From IMG/VR virus record IMGVR_UViG_3300036832_000092, positions 1-52,898 of that record: DNA of 52,898 nucleotides. One strand, written 5' to 3'. The DNA comes from a virus. The translations under genes and the position numbers were made by a program. Position 1 is the first letter of the stretch, and the number at the start of each line of letters is the position of its first letter. The notes beneath the pieces are model-generated. The model did no database searches. It had not been told where the DNA came from and was given only the letters and a program-made list of their open reading frames with translations. Positions 8,388 to 16,328 of this stretch are shown piece after piece.

Positions 8388-9535
8388 CTCTCGACCTCAG
8401 CGAAGTCATTGACAGGCTTGGTAGGCCTGTAATTGACCCATCTGCTGGGCCAGTACCATCGCCATCACCCATACGAAATTTGCCTGTTACAAGTTGGCAA
8501 ATCGTCATTGGTCCAAATAATGCTGGGCCTCAATATGAATTGACGATGGCTCGACAACGACAATTGGCATTCCATGTTGATGAGTCGGCCACATTGCAAT
8601 TCGCAATTGATGGTAGTGACCCGGCATTACAATACATTACAGAATTGGTCACTGATTGCTGGGTGTATCGAAATGGCGTGCTGCTATTCCGTGGACGCAT
8701 AGGATCAACACAGGATATACTTGACGGTGAGGCTGATACGTATGATGTATCTGTCACCTGTTTTGATTATCGTGAATGGCTCAAGCGACAAGTATTACAT
8801 CTGTCGCACGTTTGGTCATTCCGCAATACAGCGCAATCAGCAATCATCACGGACCTCATCAATTATGCCGTTGTAACTCCATCAGGCATCAAACCAACAA
8901 TCCATTTCGACATGAGCAAAATGCCGACCACCAAGGTCGACTATGATGTAACTGTCGGTTCAAGTACCAATGAAGCCATTGGTAACATGTCTGGTTTTGG
9001 CTGGCAAATATTCCCAGATGCGCCAACGACGTTGATGCTGCGAGCAATCTCTCCATGGTATTACAATATCAATCCAAACTTTGTACTTGAATATGGTAGC
9101 ACAGTCGCCAAGATTACACGCACGCTTGATACTGCTACCTTTGCGAATAGTGTGCTGTATACTGGCGATATGAAGCTCACGCCAATCATGGTCGATGCTC
9201 CAGGCATCGCCACTGCCCCGCAAGGTCGTTTGAGTGTTTGCCTTTCAAATCCATCGATTGTCAAAGCCACCCAATTGCACAATGTAGCAGCAAATGCCGC
9301 AGTTACATTGCAGAATGTAACACCAACGTGGTCATGTGATTTGGCGCCAGGTTCATGGCAATCAAATGTCGATGCCTGGATCGGTGACATTTGTAGGTTT
9401 GTCGTCAAAAAGGGTCGCTTGAATGTCAATGATCAGTACCGCATTACAGATCTGACAATCACCGTTGATGACGATAGTTCGCACGCAGATCAAGTGTCGG
9501 TAATTGTTGCAAAACCCCCATATATCCCAAGCTGA
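8384..9535 (+). CDS. Minor tail protein, tail-hub-like
   Basis: 383 residues, GTG start in a 4-nt GTGA overlap with the previous stop. An early segment (YELTMARQRQLAFHVDESAT) followed by VYRNGVLLFRGRIG and DTYDVSVTCFDYREWL is the pattern of hub proteins that close the tail tube. The C-terminal domain (WIGDICRFVV, YRITDLTITVDDD) is the usual beta barrel of this group. The protein probably lies between the distal tail protein and the fibres. The role rests on pattern and position. Confidence 0.6.
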   Translation: MTLDLSEVIDRLGRPVIDPSAGPVPSPSPIRNLPVTSWQIVIGPNNAGPQYELTMARQRQLAFHVDESATLQFAIDGSDPALQYITELVTDCWVYRNGVLLFRGRIGSTQDILDGEADTYDVSVTCFDYREWLKRQVLHLSHVWSFRNTAQSAIITDLINYAVVTPSGIKPTIHFDMSKMPTTKVDYDVTVGSSTNEAIGNMSGFGWQIFPDAPTTLMLRAISPWYYNINPNFVLEYGSTVAKITRTLDTATFANSVLYTGDMKLTPIMVDAPGIATAPQGRLSVCLSNPSIVKATQLHNVAANAAVTLQNVTPTWSCDLAPGSWQSNVDAWIGDICRFVVKKGRLNVNDQYRITDLTITVDDDSSHADQVSVIVAKPPYIPS

Positions 9536-9546
9536 AGTGAGGCACC

Positions 9547-9759
9547 ATGCCTGATGACCTGAAGAATCGCTTCTCATTCCACCCTGCGACAGACATCACA
9601 GGCCCACAGCATGAAGAAGTGCGTGATCGTTGTTACGCATTGGCGCTATGGCTGTCAGAGAACACACCAGTTGGTCGGCATCAAGCATTGGCATTGACCT
9701 CAATTGAAGAGGCAATGCATTGGGGCAACGCAGCGATTGCGTGTGATACCCAGGAGTAA
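9547..9759 (+). CDS. Acb2/Tad1 hairpin-domain protein, candidate cyclic-nucleotide sponge
   Basis: 70 residues. The sequence follows the signature I know from the Acb2/Tad1 hairpin family: RFSFHP near the N-terminus, a helix with EVRDRCYALALWLSENTP, then HQALALTSIEEAMHWGNAAIA, close to the family form SLALTxLEEAxxWANAAIA. Members bind and sequester cyclic oligonucleotides made by CBASS or related defences. Here the usual WANAAIAR end reads WGNAAIAC. The gene sits inside the tail operon, 11 nt after the hub gene and 3 nt before the fibre gene. Family assignment is fairly secure; sponge activity for this member is inference. Confidence 0.7.
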   Translation: MPDDLKNRFSFHPATDITGPQHEEVRDRCYALALWLSENTPVGRHQALALTSIEEAMHWGNAAIACDTQE

Positions 9760-9762
9760 CAA

Positions 9763-11667
9763 GTGATCAAGTCAGATCCAATTGCTGCACTGAAGAATCT
9801 TGATCAACGTATCGGGATTCTTGAGCGCATCAGTGATGGTGCTGTCGATCCTGACAATGCTGATCTGATCAATACACCATCCCATTTGGGTCGTAATGGC
9901 GGCCCAAATATTCCATCATCAAAATGGACAGAAGTCACTGGCTGGACTGACACTCTTGTAAGTCAAGTGCCAATTCAAGGTGATTACTTTGCGCCTGATA
10001 CAGATGGCTGGTATGAGATCGCTATCAAGGTGCAATTCCCAGGCAACAATACAGGTCGTCGTGCGGCCACGTTGCTCGAACACACAACGGCGCCTGGCCC
10101 AAATGACCTGATGATTGACTCGACTTCAACAGCGGCTATTACGTTGACTGGTGAGATATATCCACAATATCTTTATGCTGGTCATCTATATGCGTTGGCG
10201 CTTTGGCAGACATCTGGAGTCGCTCTTTCACCAACAATTTGCTACGTTGCAATTTGGCCATTTGGCGGCATACAAGGACCACCTGGCCCCGTTGGGCAAA
10301 CTGGCGCAACTGGTGCTGCTGGTCCAACTGGACCAAACGGACCACCTGGACAAACTGGACCGGCTGGACCGCAAGGATCTGCTGGCCCGCCTGGGCAAAT
10401 TGGTCCACAAGGCCCATATGGCTTGACTGGTCCGCCTGGTCCCACTGGTGCCGATGGTGTTGGTGTACCAAGTGGTGGATCTGCGGGGATGTCGCTAGTC
10501 AAGACGAGCAACAATGACTATGACACCATGTGGGAAATGGTATCAGGCGGCGGCCAGATAGGCCCACCAGGCCCGCAAGGACCAACAGGCCCAACTGGAG
10601 CAGATGGTGCAATTGGACCACCTGGACCGACTGGCGATCCTGGACCACAAGGGCCAACTGGTGCAACTGGTTCACAAGGTCCAGTTGGCGATACTGGTCC
10701 GGCGGGTGCCGATGGTCAGCAAGGATCGCCAGGTATACAAGGTGATCCTGGTGCAATAGGTCCAGAGGGCCCACAAGGTGAAACTGGTGCGCCTGGGCCG
10801 CCAATCAATATCAGCGGCACAGTACCGTCGGCGCCAAGCGATCTTCCCACTGGACTTGGCCCATCTGATGCAGGTAGAGGATGGATATCAGAAGATACAG
10901 GGCATTTGTGGGTATGGGATGGGGATTCATGGAATGACGCTGGGCCTGTCCAGGGACCAACAGGACCAATTGGGCCACCCGGTGCGACTGGTCCAGCGGG
11001 TCCAACAGGGCCAACAGGATCAACTGGGCCAGAAGGTCCACCAGGTGCAGGAATCTCCATAGATGGTACAGTAACAACAGCTAATCAATTGCCGTTACTG
11101 GGACCAGCAGATGCGGGGCAAGGATGGGTAACGCAGGATACCGGCCATTTGTATCACTGGGATGGTTCGCAGTGGTTCGATCTTGGGCCAATTCAAGGTC
11201 CGCAAGGCCCACAAGGTCCAGCAGGCCCACAAGGATCATCATACGTACAAACACTTTCTGCGCCAACGCCTAGCGGATCGCCATATACCGTAAGGCATAA
11301 CCTGAATACCATGAGCCCAATGGTGCAGCTATGGGGCGCAAATGGCATATTGCTACAAGCTGAAATAACAATCATTGACTCGAATACGATCACCGTTGGT
11401 TTCAACAACTCGCCGGGACAGAATGTCAATGTAGTTGTTGGCGCCGGTATTCCACAATCTGGTACTGCTGCAGGATCATATCGACATTACCAGACAGCTG
11501 CTGCTACAACGTGGACGATACCGCATAACTTGGGATTCAGACCAAGTGTCATGGTTGTCGATTCTGCATATGACCAAGTATTCCCAGGCAATGTACAGTA
11601 TTCAAATGATAATACTGTCGTGCTAAGTTTCTCGGCTGCTGTTGGCGGAGAAGCATACCTAAGCTGA
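9763..11667 (+). CDS. Collagen-like tail fibre protein
   Basis: 634 residues, GTG start with CAGGAG upstream. After an N-terminal domain (~170 residues) come three blocks of Gly-Pro-X collagen-like repeats (about residues 170-225, 265-345 and 385-430) with a short one near 485. Between them lies a module present twice (about 350-385 and 435-480) of the form GPxDAGxGWxxxDTGHLxxWDGxxW. The C-terminal ~130 residues ([25 protein letters not shown]) are a beta-rich head typical of phage fibres. It likely forms a trimeric fibre that contacts the host. The repeats are prone to length change by recombination. Confidence 0.8.
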   Translation: MIKSDPIAALKNLDQRIGILERISDGAVDPDNADLINTPSHLGRNGGPNIPSSKWTEVTGWTDTLVSQVPIQGDYFAPDTDGWYEIAIKVQFPGNNTGRRAATLLEHTTAPGPNDLMIDSTSTAAITLTGEIYPQYLYAGHLYALALWQTSGVALSPTICYVAIWPFGGIQGPPGPVGQTGATGAAGPTGPNGPPGQTGPAGPQGSAGPPGQIGPQGPYGLTGPPGPTGADGVGVPSGGSAGMSLVKTSNNDYDTMWEMVSGGGQIGPPGPQGPTGPTGADGAIGPPGPTGDPGPQGPTGATGSQGPVGDTGPAGADGQQGSPGIQGDPGAIGPEGPQGETGAPGPPINISGTVPSAPSDLPTGLGPSDAGRGWISEDTGHLWVWDGDSWNDAGPVQGPTGPIGPPGATGPAGPTGPTGSTGPEGPPGAGISIDGTVTTANQLPLLGPADAGQGWVTQDTGHLYHWDGSQWFDLGPIQGPQGPQGPAGPQGSSYVQTLSAPTPSGSPYTVRHNLNTMSPMVQLWGANGILLQAEITIIDSNTITVGFNNSPGQNVNVVVGAGIPQSGTAAGSYRHYQTAAATTWTIPHNLGFRPSVMVVDSAYDQVFPGNVQYSNDNTVVLSFSAAVGGEAYLS

Positions 11668-11677
11668 AGGGGCGGCC

Positions 11678-12907
11678 ATGCCTGTATTCTATGGCGCAAT
11701 TGATTTGGGCAAGAATGAATTGCGCAATGCTGTCGTCCAAAACCTTGGTGCTGCTCCATCATCGCCAATCAAAGGTCAATTGTATTACGATTCCACGGCC
11801 AATATGTTGTATTGGTGGAATGGAACAACTTGGATTGGCGCGGCAGGCTCGGCGCTCACCCCCGCAGCTACAGTTACAACACAGGCTGTTGGCGATGCGC
11901 CAGTTGTTGGCGCTAGTGCGAATTATGCGCGTGAAGATCACAAGCATGGTCGTGAAGCATTTGGCGCAGTCGTCGCACAAATCGCATTCGGCTCAGCTTC
12001 AGCAAATGGCGCTGCCGCAACAATCAGTCGTTCAGATCACGCGCACGGTACTCCAACGCACGACAATGCGGCTCACTCAGCCATCCCGCTAAGCGCATTT
12101 GCACAACCAATTGCAAACGTCAATATGGGTGGCTATCAGCTGATTGGTTTGGTTGCGCCGACGCAATCTGATTCAGCTGCCAGCAAGTCATATGTTGACA
12201 CTACTGCCCAAGGCTTGGATGCAAAGCAATCTGTGAAGGCGGCAAGCACAGGCAACCTTGCATTGAATGCGCCGCAAACAGTCGATGGAATTGCATTGGT
12301 TGCTGGTGATCGTGTGCTTGTAAAGGATCAGACCACACCTGCTAACAATGGGATTTATGTGGTTGCTGCCGCTGCGTGGACTCGTGCGCTTGATATGGAT
12401 GCATGGACAGAAATACCAGGCGCATTCACATTTGTCGAGCAAGGCACTCTGAATGCTGATAATGGTTGGGTATGTACTGCTGATCAAGGTGGTACACTTG
12501 GCACAACCGCAATCACTTGGACGCAATTCAGCGGGGCTGGGCAGGTCAACGCTGGCGCTGGTTTGACCAAGACCGGCAACACAATTGATGCTGTCGCTGG
12601 TGATACAAGCTTGACGGTCAATGCCGATGAGTTGCACGTCAACACGGCGGTTATCGCAACTGTTGCTGCATTGAATGCGGCCATAGCGGGCATGACCAAG
12701 AAGTATGCTACAAACCTTGTTGGTACAGCAAGCCCTGAAGTGATCACCCATAACCTCAATACACGAGACATTCAACTCACAGTGCTCAATGGCGCATCCC
12801 CATATACGGCTGTGGAAGTCGACTGGGATGCGACTACGGCCAACACGGTAACTATCAGATACAATCCAAATCTTGGCGCAGGTTACAGAGTTGTAGTTGT
12901 GGGCTGA
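11678..12907 (+). CDS. Tail fibre protein
   Basis: 409 residues, with AAGGGGCGG before the ATG. It begins VFYGAIDLGKNELRNAVVQNLG and then QLYYDSTANMLYWWNGTTW, a start shared by many phage fibre proteins. A central region carries SASKSYVDTTAQGLDAKQSVKAAS and VAGDRVLVKDQTTPANNGIYVV, a conserved fibre repeat domain, and a C-terminal segment with ITHNLNTRDIQLTVLNGASPY resembles the terminal domain of the preceding fibre. It probably forms part of the adsorption apparatus. Confidence 0.75.
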   Translation: MPVFYGAIDLGKNELRNAVVQNLGAAPSSPIKGQLYYDSTANMLYWWNGTTWIGAAGSALTPAATVTTQAVGDAPVVGASANYAREDHKHGREAFGAVVAQIAFGSASANGAAATISRSDHAHGTPTHDNAAHSAIPLSAFAQPIANVNMGGYQLIGLVAPTQSDSAASKSYVDTTAQGLDAKQSVKAASTGNLALNAPQTVDGIALVAGDRVLVKDQTTPANNGIYVVAAAAWTRALDMDAWTEIPGAFTFVEQGTLNADNGWVCTADQGGTLGTTAITWTQFSGAGQVNAGAGLTKTGNTIDAVAGDTSLTVNADELHVNTAVIATVAALNAAIAGMTKKYATNLVGTASPEVITHNLNTRDIQLTVLNGASPYTAVEVDWDATTANTVTIRYNPNLGAGYRVVVVG

Positions 12908-12912
12908 TCATC

Positions 12913-13716
12913 ATGCCTCGCAGTTATGGAATTACCAATGCGGCGCCATATGCCGCTGCGCCTCCTGTCGGCGCTTCAGGTGATACATATTGGAATACAA
13001 CAAGCAAGATTCTTTTTGTATCTGATGGTTCTGCCTGGAATCCATGGCCATCAGGCGGTAGTGGATATACGCCAACTGCACCGATCATCCATGTATATAC
13101 AGCGAATACAACATGGACCAAACCGGCCAACATTGTAGCAGTGCGCATACGCATTGTTGGTGGCGGAGGTGGTGGGGGCGGCGCAGTCGGCGGCAGTAGC
13201 ACTCGTGCATGTGCTGGCGGTGGTGGCGCTGGAGGCTATGCCGAACAATGGATATCAGCAGCCTCATTGCTAACAAGCGAAGTAGTAACAGTTGGCGCTG
13301 CGGGGACTGCCGGACCGGCTGCCGCTAGTGGGAATGGTGGCCCTGGCGGCACATCAAGTTTTGGCTCGCATGCATCGGCAACAGGTGGTGGTGGAGGCAT
13401 CTGGGCAAATGCCGGTACTGGTCAAAGCCAAGCCAATAGCGGCGCAGGTGGAACAGGAAGTGGCTCTGACCCCAATGGGATATATGCCGATGGTGGCCCA
13501 GGCATGACTGGTAACGCATTCAGCGCATCTAGCGGCACATCAGGCGCTGGTGGTGGCTCTGCCTTTGGTGGCGGTGGAAAGAATCAATTTGCTGCCGGCA
13601 ATGGTAGTACACCAAACACGCCAGGTGGTGGTGGAAGCGGCGCACAAGCAGTGACCACAAGTATGGCCGGTGGCGCTGGCCAAACAGGCATGGTAATTGT
13701 TGAAGAGTTCTACTGA
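12913..13716 (+). CDS. Glycine-rich tail fibre or adhesin protein
   Basis: 267 residues. The first 50 residues again hold a DTYWNTTSKILFVSDGSAW segment like the other fibres. Residues ~60-90 (TTWTKPANIVAVRIRIVGGG) and the following ~170 residues of Gly-rich repeats (VGGGGGGGG, GGGGAGGY) match Gly-rich phage tail adhesins, whose Gly runs are thought to form polyglycine-II layers exposing variable loops. It is the last fibre gene, the common place of a host-range determinant. Confidence 0.65.
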   Translation: MPRSYGITNAAPYAAAPPVGASGDTYWNTTSKILFVSDGSAWNPWPSGGSGYTPTAPIIHVYTANTTWTKPANIVAVRIRIVGGGGGGGGAVGGSSTRACAGGGGAGGYAEQWISAASLLTSEVVTVGAAGTAGPAAASGNGGPGGTSSFGSHASATGGGGGIWANAGTGQSQANSGAGGTGSGSDPNGIYADGGPGMTGNAFSASSGTSGAGGGSAFGGGGKNQFAAGNGSTPNTPGGGGSGAQAVTTSMAGGAGQTGMVIVEEFY

Positions 13717-13733
13717 CCAAAGGGAGCAAATCC

Positions 13734-14006
13734 ATGACCTACAACTCAACTGCTGATATGCATGACGACTTTGACTTGCATCGCAGGCTTGTCGCTTGCG
13801 CGAGTGAACAAGGCAAGGGCAATCCGGATGACGGTGCTGCGCAGCCCGACAATTGGGTTGCCTTGCACAAGTGGCCAATTGTGAACAGCCCTGGTTGGTC
13901 TGCCAAATATGACTCTGCTCGCGCGTCTGGCAATACATCGCCTGGTAGGGATGCGGCAGTCATCACTGACGACGACATCTTGGCGACGATTCAGCCGATG
14001 GCATAG
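13734..14006 (+). CDS. Small conserved phage protein of unknown function
   Basis: 90 residues, AGGGAG upstream. It is polar, with ACASEQGKGNPDD, several Trp, then GWSAKYDSARASGNTSPGRD and a final AVITDDDILATIQPM. I know small proteins of this pattern at the end of actinophage tail operons, but no function. It is the last gene before the 1.1-kb non-coding region. Confidence 0.6.
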   Translation: MTYNSTADMHDDFDLHRRLVACASEQGKGNPDDGAAQPDNWVALHKWPIVNSPGWSAKYDSARASGNTSPGRDAAVITDDDILATIQPMA

Positions 14007-14080
14007 TCATCATCATGTAGAATTGAAGATCGCAAAACATGCCTGGAGTCCATGGGGATTCCGGGCATTTTTGCTGCGCA

Positions 14081-14167
14081 TTCTCTACCATTTCGGTATG
14101 AATCCGCCATTTACAGTTTCTTGGAGCCCATCCCCATCGTGCCTGGTGGTCAGAGTTCTGCTGCGAG
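14081..14167 (+). repeat. Diverged duplicate block, copy 1
   Basis: TTCTCTAC (14081), TCGGTATG (14093), AATCCGCCA (14101) and TCTGCTGCGAG (14157) occur in the same order as in the block at 14331-14436, where the middle is longer and changed. The front part looks like a promoter-type block, but I cannot define -35 and -10 boxes with confidence. Confidence 0.6.
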
Positions 14168-14253
14168 CCTGTACAAGAGCCACTGTCGCGACACCTTTAC
14201 GGCGCATGTTCTCGCTGGCCTTCCGGCGCCTCACCCCGCAGATTCATGGCCCT

Positions 14254-14323
14254 TCATGTAATTCATGACAGCTTCACCAGCTTGGGCGAGAGGGTCAATC
14301 GACGTCTCCATGTAACTCATGGA
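14254..14323 (+). promoter_or_regulatory. CATG-N5-CATG hairpins 1 and 2
   Basis: TCATG/CATGA arms around TAATT (14254-14268) and TCCATG/CATGGA arms around TAACT (14307-14323). Both have a CATG on each arm and a 5-nt loop, the pattern that recurs through 17.1 kb. Confidence 0.6.
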
Positions 14324-14330
14324 ACAGCCT

Positions 14331-14436
14331 TTCTCTACTAAATCGGTATGACATATCTGAATCCGCCAAATCAGTTCTAAGCAGAAGTCGATCTTGCCCA
14401 TGGTATTAGGTCTGATGCCTCACGCTCTGCTGCGAG
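14331..14436 (+). repeat. Diverged duplicate block, copy 2, with AAGTCGATCTT element
   Basis: Repeats TTCTCTAC, TCGGTATG, AATCCGCCA and TCTGCTGCGAG of the block at 14081. In addition, 14363-14395 (CCGCCAAATCAG, then CTAAG, then AGAAGTCGATCTT) matches 31514-31545 with two substitutions and a one-base gap. A shared intergenic element 17 kb apart points to a regulatory site. Confidence 0.65.
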
Positions 14437-14661
14437 GCTGACGTTCGCATGCCGTAGCTGCGATTCTCGTCAGCGCCCCACCCGGCTGGCAGGCCTCGAA
14501 AGTAAGCATCACGTAAGCATTAGTTATGAAAGGCATAAGAAAACCAGCTTTCACACCAGGGTTTACAGTAGATTCAGTGTTGCGGACGTAGCGCAACTGA
14601 AGGTTACGGCCCGCTCGATCCCCCAATAATTTCATGCACGCAAGCGCAACGAGCCGTTCGA

Positions 14662-14682
14662 GCCCCATGAATTTCATGGGGC
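14662..14682 (+). promoter_or_regulatory. CATG-N5-CATG hairpin 3
   Basis: Perfect 8-bp stem GCCCCATG/CATGGGGC with loop AATTT. No T-run follows, so it is not a standard terminator. Weaker relatives with a CATG...TATG stem and a GAAA-type loop lie at 14743-14755 and 14876-14888. Confidence 0.65.
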
Positions 14683-14796
14683 GCGTTACGGACGGACTGT
14701 TGCGTCGCATACTTTCTCCCGAAACGGGTAAGCGAAGGATGTTCATGCGAAATATGGGACTAGCTAGGCGCTCTGCGAAGAGTAGCTCCGAAATTC

Positions 14797-14919
14797 CATG
14801 CGGGACATGCGCGCTACGGGTGGGCACAAGTCGATCTTGTGCAGCAGACCGAACCACCTCCTGACGTAAGGATTCATGAGAAATATGCGAGGAACTCAAA
14901 AGGTACCATGCGGGCCATG
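14797..14919 (+). promoter_or_regulatory. CATG-N5-CATG pair 4 and 5 with an AAGTCGATCTTG stem-loop
   Basis: CATG pairs five bases apart occur at 14797-14809 (loop CGGGA) and 14907-14919 (loop CGGGC). Between them, 14824-14842 forms a 7-bp stem GCACAAG/CTTGTGC with loop TCGAT and contains AAGTCGATCTTG. A partial copy, TCGATCTT, lies at 14921-14928. Confidence 0.55.
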
Positions 14920-14987
14920 ATCGATCTTTGTCAATAAAATAGTGTGATTCTTCTCATTTCCATGAGGTCGATGAGAGTTGCCTCAGG

Positions 14988-15083
14988 TTGGGGTGTTGTG
15001 AGTCCGACTAATAGGCGGATACCCCAATCTCTGGTTGCCTTATCGACAAGGCAGAAAATGCGAACTAGTAAATTGCTAGTCGC
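14988..15083 (+). promoter_or_regulatory. Structured leader of the gene at 15112
   Basis: Three stem-loops in series: TTGGGGT (14988) with ACCCCAA (15021); TGCCTT/AAGGCA (15036-15053), followed by GAAA; and ACTAG/CTAGT extended by GCG/CGC with one bulged A (15060-15083). The GTTGCC...GGCAGAA hairpin recurs in the next two leaders at 15586 and 15885. Confidence 0.6.
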
Positions 15084-15111
15084 AAGCAAAATTACCATGG
15101 AGGTAATGAGA

Positions 15112-15549
15112 ATGTTCGAAATCACTGGCAAGCAGGTCATGGCGTCCGGCGCTGGTCACAACTACCACCTGTTCCGTAGCTGCTACGGTAACAAGTTGGG
15201 GCAGGGTTACCATGTCTCCGTTGGTAATGACATCTACCGTACGCACCGCGTATCGGTCGAAACTGCCATCGAGCAGGGTTACTTCGCATGCCGCGTATGC
15301 TATAAGCGTGCGGGGCTGACGGTCCCGGCTGCGGCCGACCGTGTGAAGGTCCGTGACGCTAAGCGTGCGGAACGTCTTGCGCGTAAGGCTGAGATTGAGG
15401 CTGCCAAGGCTGAGAACGTTGCCGCTCGTGCGGCGACTGACGCTGCGGTCGATGTGATCAAGGCTGCGAACGTTGAGGTTGACGTCAACGCTCTGATTGC
15501 GTCCCTGATCGACATGCTAAAGCTGGAGACTCTGGCCACTACGGTCTGA
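15112..15549 (+). CDS. Cys-containing small protein with Ala/Lys-rich helical tail, unknown function
   Basis: 145 residues from ATG 15112, with GGAGGT 7 nt upstream; the open frame extends back to 14944, but that part lies in the structured leader. The N-terminal ~65 residues contain RSCYGNK and YFACRVCYKRAGL, possibly a metal-binding C...CxxC site. The rest is a long charged Ala/Lys/Glu helix, perhaps a coiled coil. Codon use is noticeably more G+C-rich than in the flanking fibre genes, similar to the capsid gene, which suggests strong expression. No family recognised. Confidence 0.7.
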   Translation: MFEITGKQVMASGAGHNYHLFRSCYGNKLGQGYHVSVGNDIYRTHRVSVETAIEQGYFACRVCYKRAGLTVPAAADRVKVRDAKRAERLARKAEIEAAKAENVAARAATDAAVDVIKAANVEVDVNALIASLIDMLKLETLATTV

Positions 15550-15561
15550 GTGCGTTGCGTT

Positions 15562-15601
15562 TGGCCATGCTAGTCATGGTCATTCGTTGCCTACTCAGGC
15601 A
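15562..15601 (+). promoter_or_regulatory. Two-hairpin leader of the gene at 15631
   Basis: First hairpin: TGGCCATG/CATGGTCA arms (one G-T pair) with loop CTAGT, 15562-15582. Second: TGCCT/AGGCA with loop ACTC, 15588-15601, followed by GAACTACC. The ribosome site lies about 20 nt downstream. Confidence 0.65.
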
Positions 15602-15630
15602 GAACTACCCTACTAGGAATGAGGAATCAA

Positions 15631-15840
15631 ATGGCAAACGTGCTCAGAGGTGTCGTAAAGGCATATCAAGACTGGGACTATCTCGACGTTGACGAGGAAG
15701 TCTCAGGTGAGCAAGTTGACGTTTCGATCTTCGCAGTCGTTGGGGAATTTGCGGGCAAGGAATTTGCCCATGATATCCCTGAGGGTTCCAAGATCGAATG
15801 GGACGCCGACTGGGAGCCTACCTACCAACTCAAGCAGTAA
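15631..15840 (+). CDS. Small acidic protein, unknown function
   Basis: 69 residues from ATG 15631, GAGGA five bases upstream; an ATG at 15619 lacks spacing to a ribosome site. Strongly acidic (YLDVDEEVSGEQVDVS, EWDADWEPT), with Trp and Tyr residues. No family recognised. It has its own two-hairpin leader, as does the next gene. Confidence 0.65.
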   Translation: MANVLRGVVKAYQDWDYLDVDEEVSGEQVDVSIFAVVGEFAGKEFAHDIPEGSKIEWDADWEPTYQLKQ

Positions 15841-15859
15841 ATCCGGTTGCGTTGCGTAA

Positions 15860-15900
15860 TCTACATGCCTAGCATGTAGGTTGCGTTGCCCACCCGGGCA
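15860..15900 (+). promoter_or_regulatory. Two-hairpin leader of the gene at 15927
   Basis: First hairpin: CTACATG/CATGTAG with loop CCTAG (15861-15879; inner C-G can pair to leave loop CTA). Second: TGCCC/GGGCA with loop ACCC (15887-15900), followed by GAATTACC. The order and the GTTGCC...GGCAGAA frame match the preceding leader. Confidence 0.7.
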
Positions 15901-15926
15901 GAATTACCGACTGAAGGAGAATCAGA

Positions 15927-16154
15927 ATGGCCATGGAGCCCAAGCCCAAGCCTGAGAAGTCGTTCAGCATTGACGGCATTGAAGTCAAGGTTGGCATGAT
16001 GTTCTGGGACTATGACTTGCGCCGTTGCCAGGTGCTAGCGGAGGAGCCATACAACCCATACGATGGTGTTGTTTGGTTCCGTACCACCACTGGTATGTTT
16101 GATGGTCAGCGCCTCTGGCGTCGCCACCCATCTACTGGTAAGCCCTGCTACTGA
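15927..16154 (+). CDS. Small basic/aromatic protein, unknown function
   Basis: 75 residues, ATG 15927 with GAAGGAGA upstream. Starts with a Lys/Pro-rich stretch (EPKPKPEKSF), then FSIDGIEVKVGMMFWDYDLRRCQVL and YDGVVWFRTTTGMFDGQRLWRRHP, which look like a small beta barrel. No family recognised. It stands between two structured leaders. Confidence 0.65.
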   Translation: MAMEPKPKPEKSFSIDGIEVKVGMMFWDYDLRRCQVLAEEPYNPYDGVVWFRTTTGMFDGQRLWRRHPSTGKPCY

Positions 16155-16164
16155 ACACTCAACA

Positions 16165-16209
16165 GAATGTACATGCTAGTCATGTACATTCGATTGTCCG
16201 TTCAGGACA
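16165..16209 (+). promoter_or_regulatory. Two-hairpin leader (strongest CATG-N5-CATG hairpin)
   Basis: First hairpin: perfect 11-bp arms GAATGTACATG and CATGTACATTC with loop CTAGT (16165-16191). Second: TGTCC/GGACA with loop GTTCA (16195-16209). The loop CTAGT is identical to the one at 15570. This begins the 174-nt leader of the gene at 16329. Confidence 0.75.
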
Positions 16210-16252
16210 GAAAGGATTCTCAAGCCTGATAGGCCTGAGGATTCGGTCTTGC

Positions 16253-16305
16253 CCTGCCAGTCCGGCAGGAGTAAGGTCAGCGCTAGCAAGGAGATTCCTT
16301 GCTAG
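16253..16305 (+). promoter_or_regulatory. Further leader hairpins before 16329
   Basis: CCTGCC/GGCAGG with loop AGTCC (16253-16269), then a perfect 10-bp stem CTAGCAAGGA/TCCTTGCTAG with loop GAT (16283-16305). The second ends 12 nt before the AGGAGGAA ribosome site, so it could influence initiation. Confidence 0.65.
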
Positions 16306-16328
16306 GCATGCGATCCAGGAGGAACGCA

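Larger units (their letters stand above)
14007..15111. other. 1.1-kb non-coding, hairpin-rich region
   Basis: No convincing gene on either strand. The open frames here (14052-14261 +, 14634-14864 +, 14420-14899 -) lack ribosome sites and family resemblance. The region instead holds a duplicated block (14081 and 14331), three copies or partial copies of AAGTCGATCTT, many stem-loops including CATG-N5-CATG hairpins, a GTTGCG/CGCAAC stem (14579-14597), CCCG-AAA-CGGG (14718-14728) and CTCT-GCGA-AGAG (14771-14782). It separates the late tail operon from the next gene set. It could be a transcribed structured RNA, a control region, or both. Confidence 0.65.

Noticed and set aside
14653-14682. tRNA-like GTTCGAGCC segment
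   Set aside because: No acceptor stem, anticodon arm or correct spacing around it; it is part of the GCCCCATG hairpin.
14634-14864. 76-residue open frame on the plus strand in the non-coding region
   Set aside because: It crosses hairpins and AAGTCGATCTT; composition does not look protein-coding and no ribosome site precedes it.
14420-14899. 159-residue open frame on the minus strand
   Set aside because: No ribosome site, no family resemblance, opposite to all other genes, and it lies in a hairpin-rich non-coding region with repeated elements.
14944-15111. Upstream extension of the 15112 gene
   Set aside because: The extension has no ribosome site and falls in structured leader DNA; GGAGGT suits ATG 15112.
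15300-15539. Minus-strand Ser/Ala-rich frame
   Set aside because: Shadow of the G+C-rich gene at 15112-15549.
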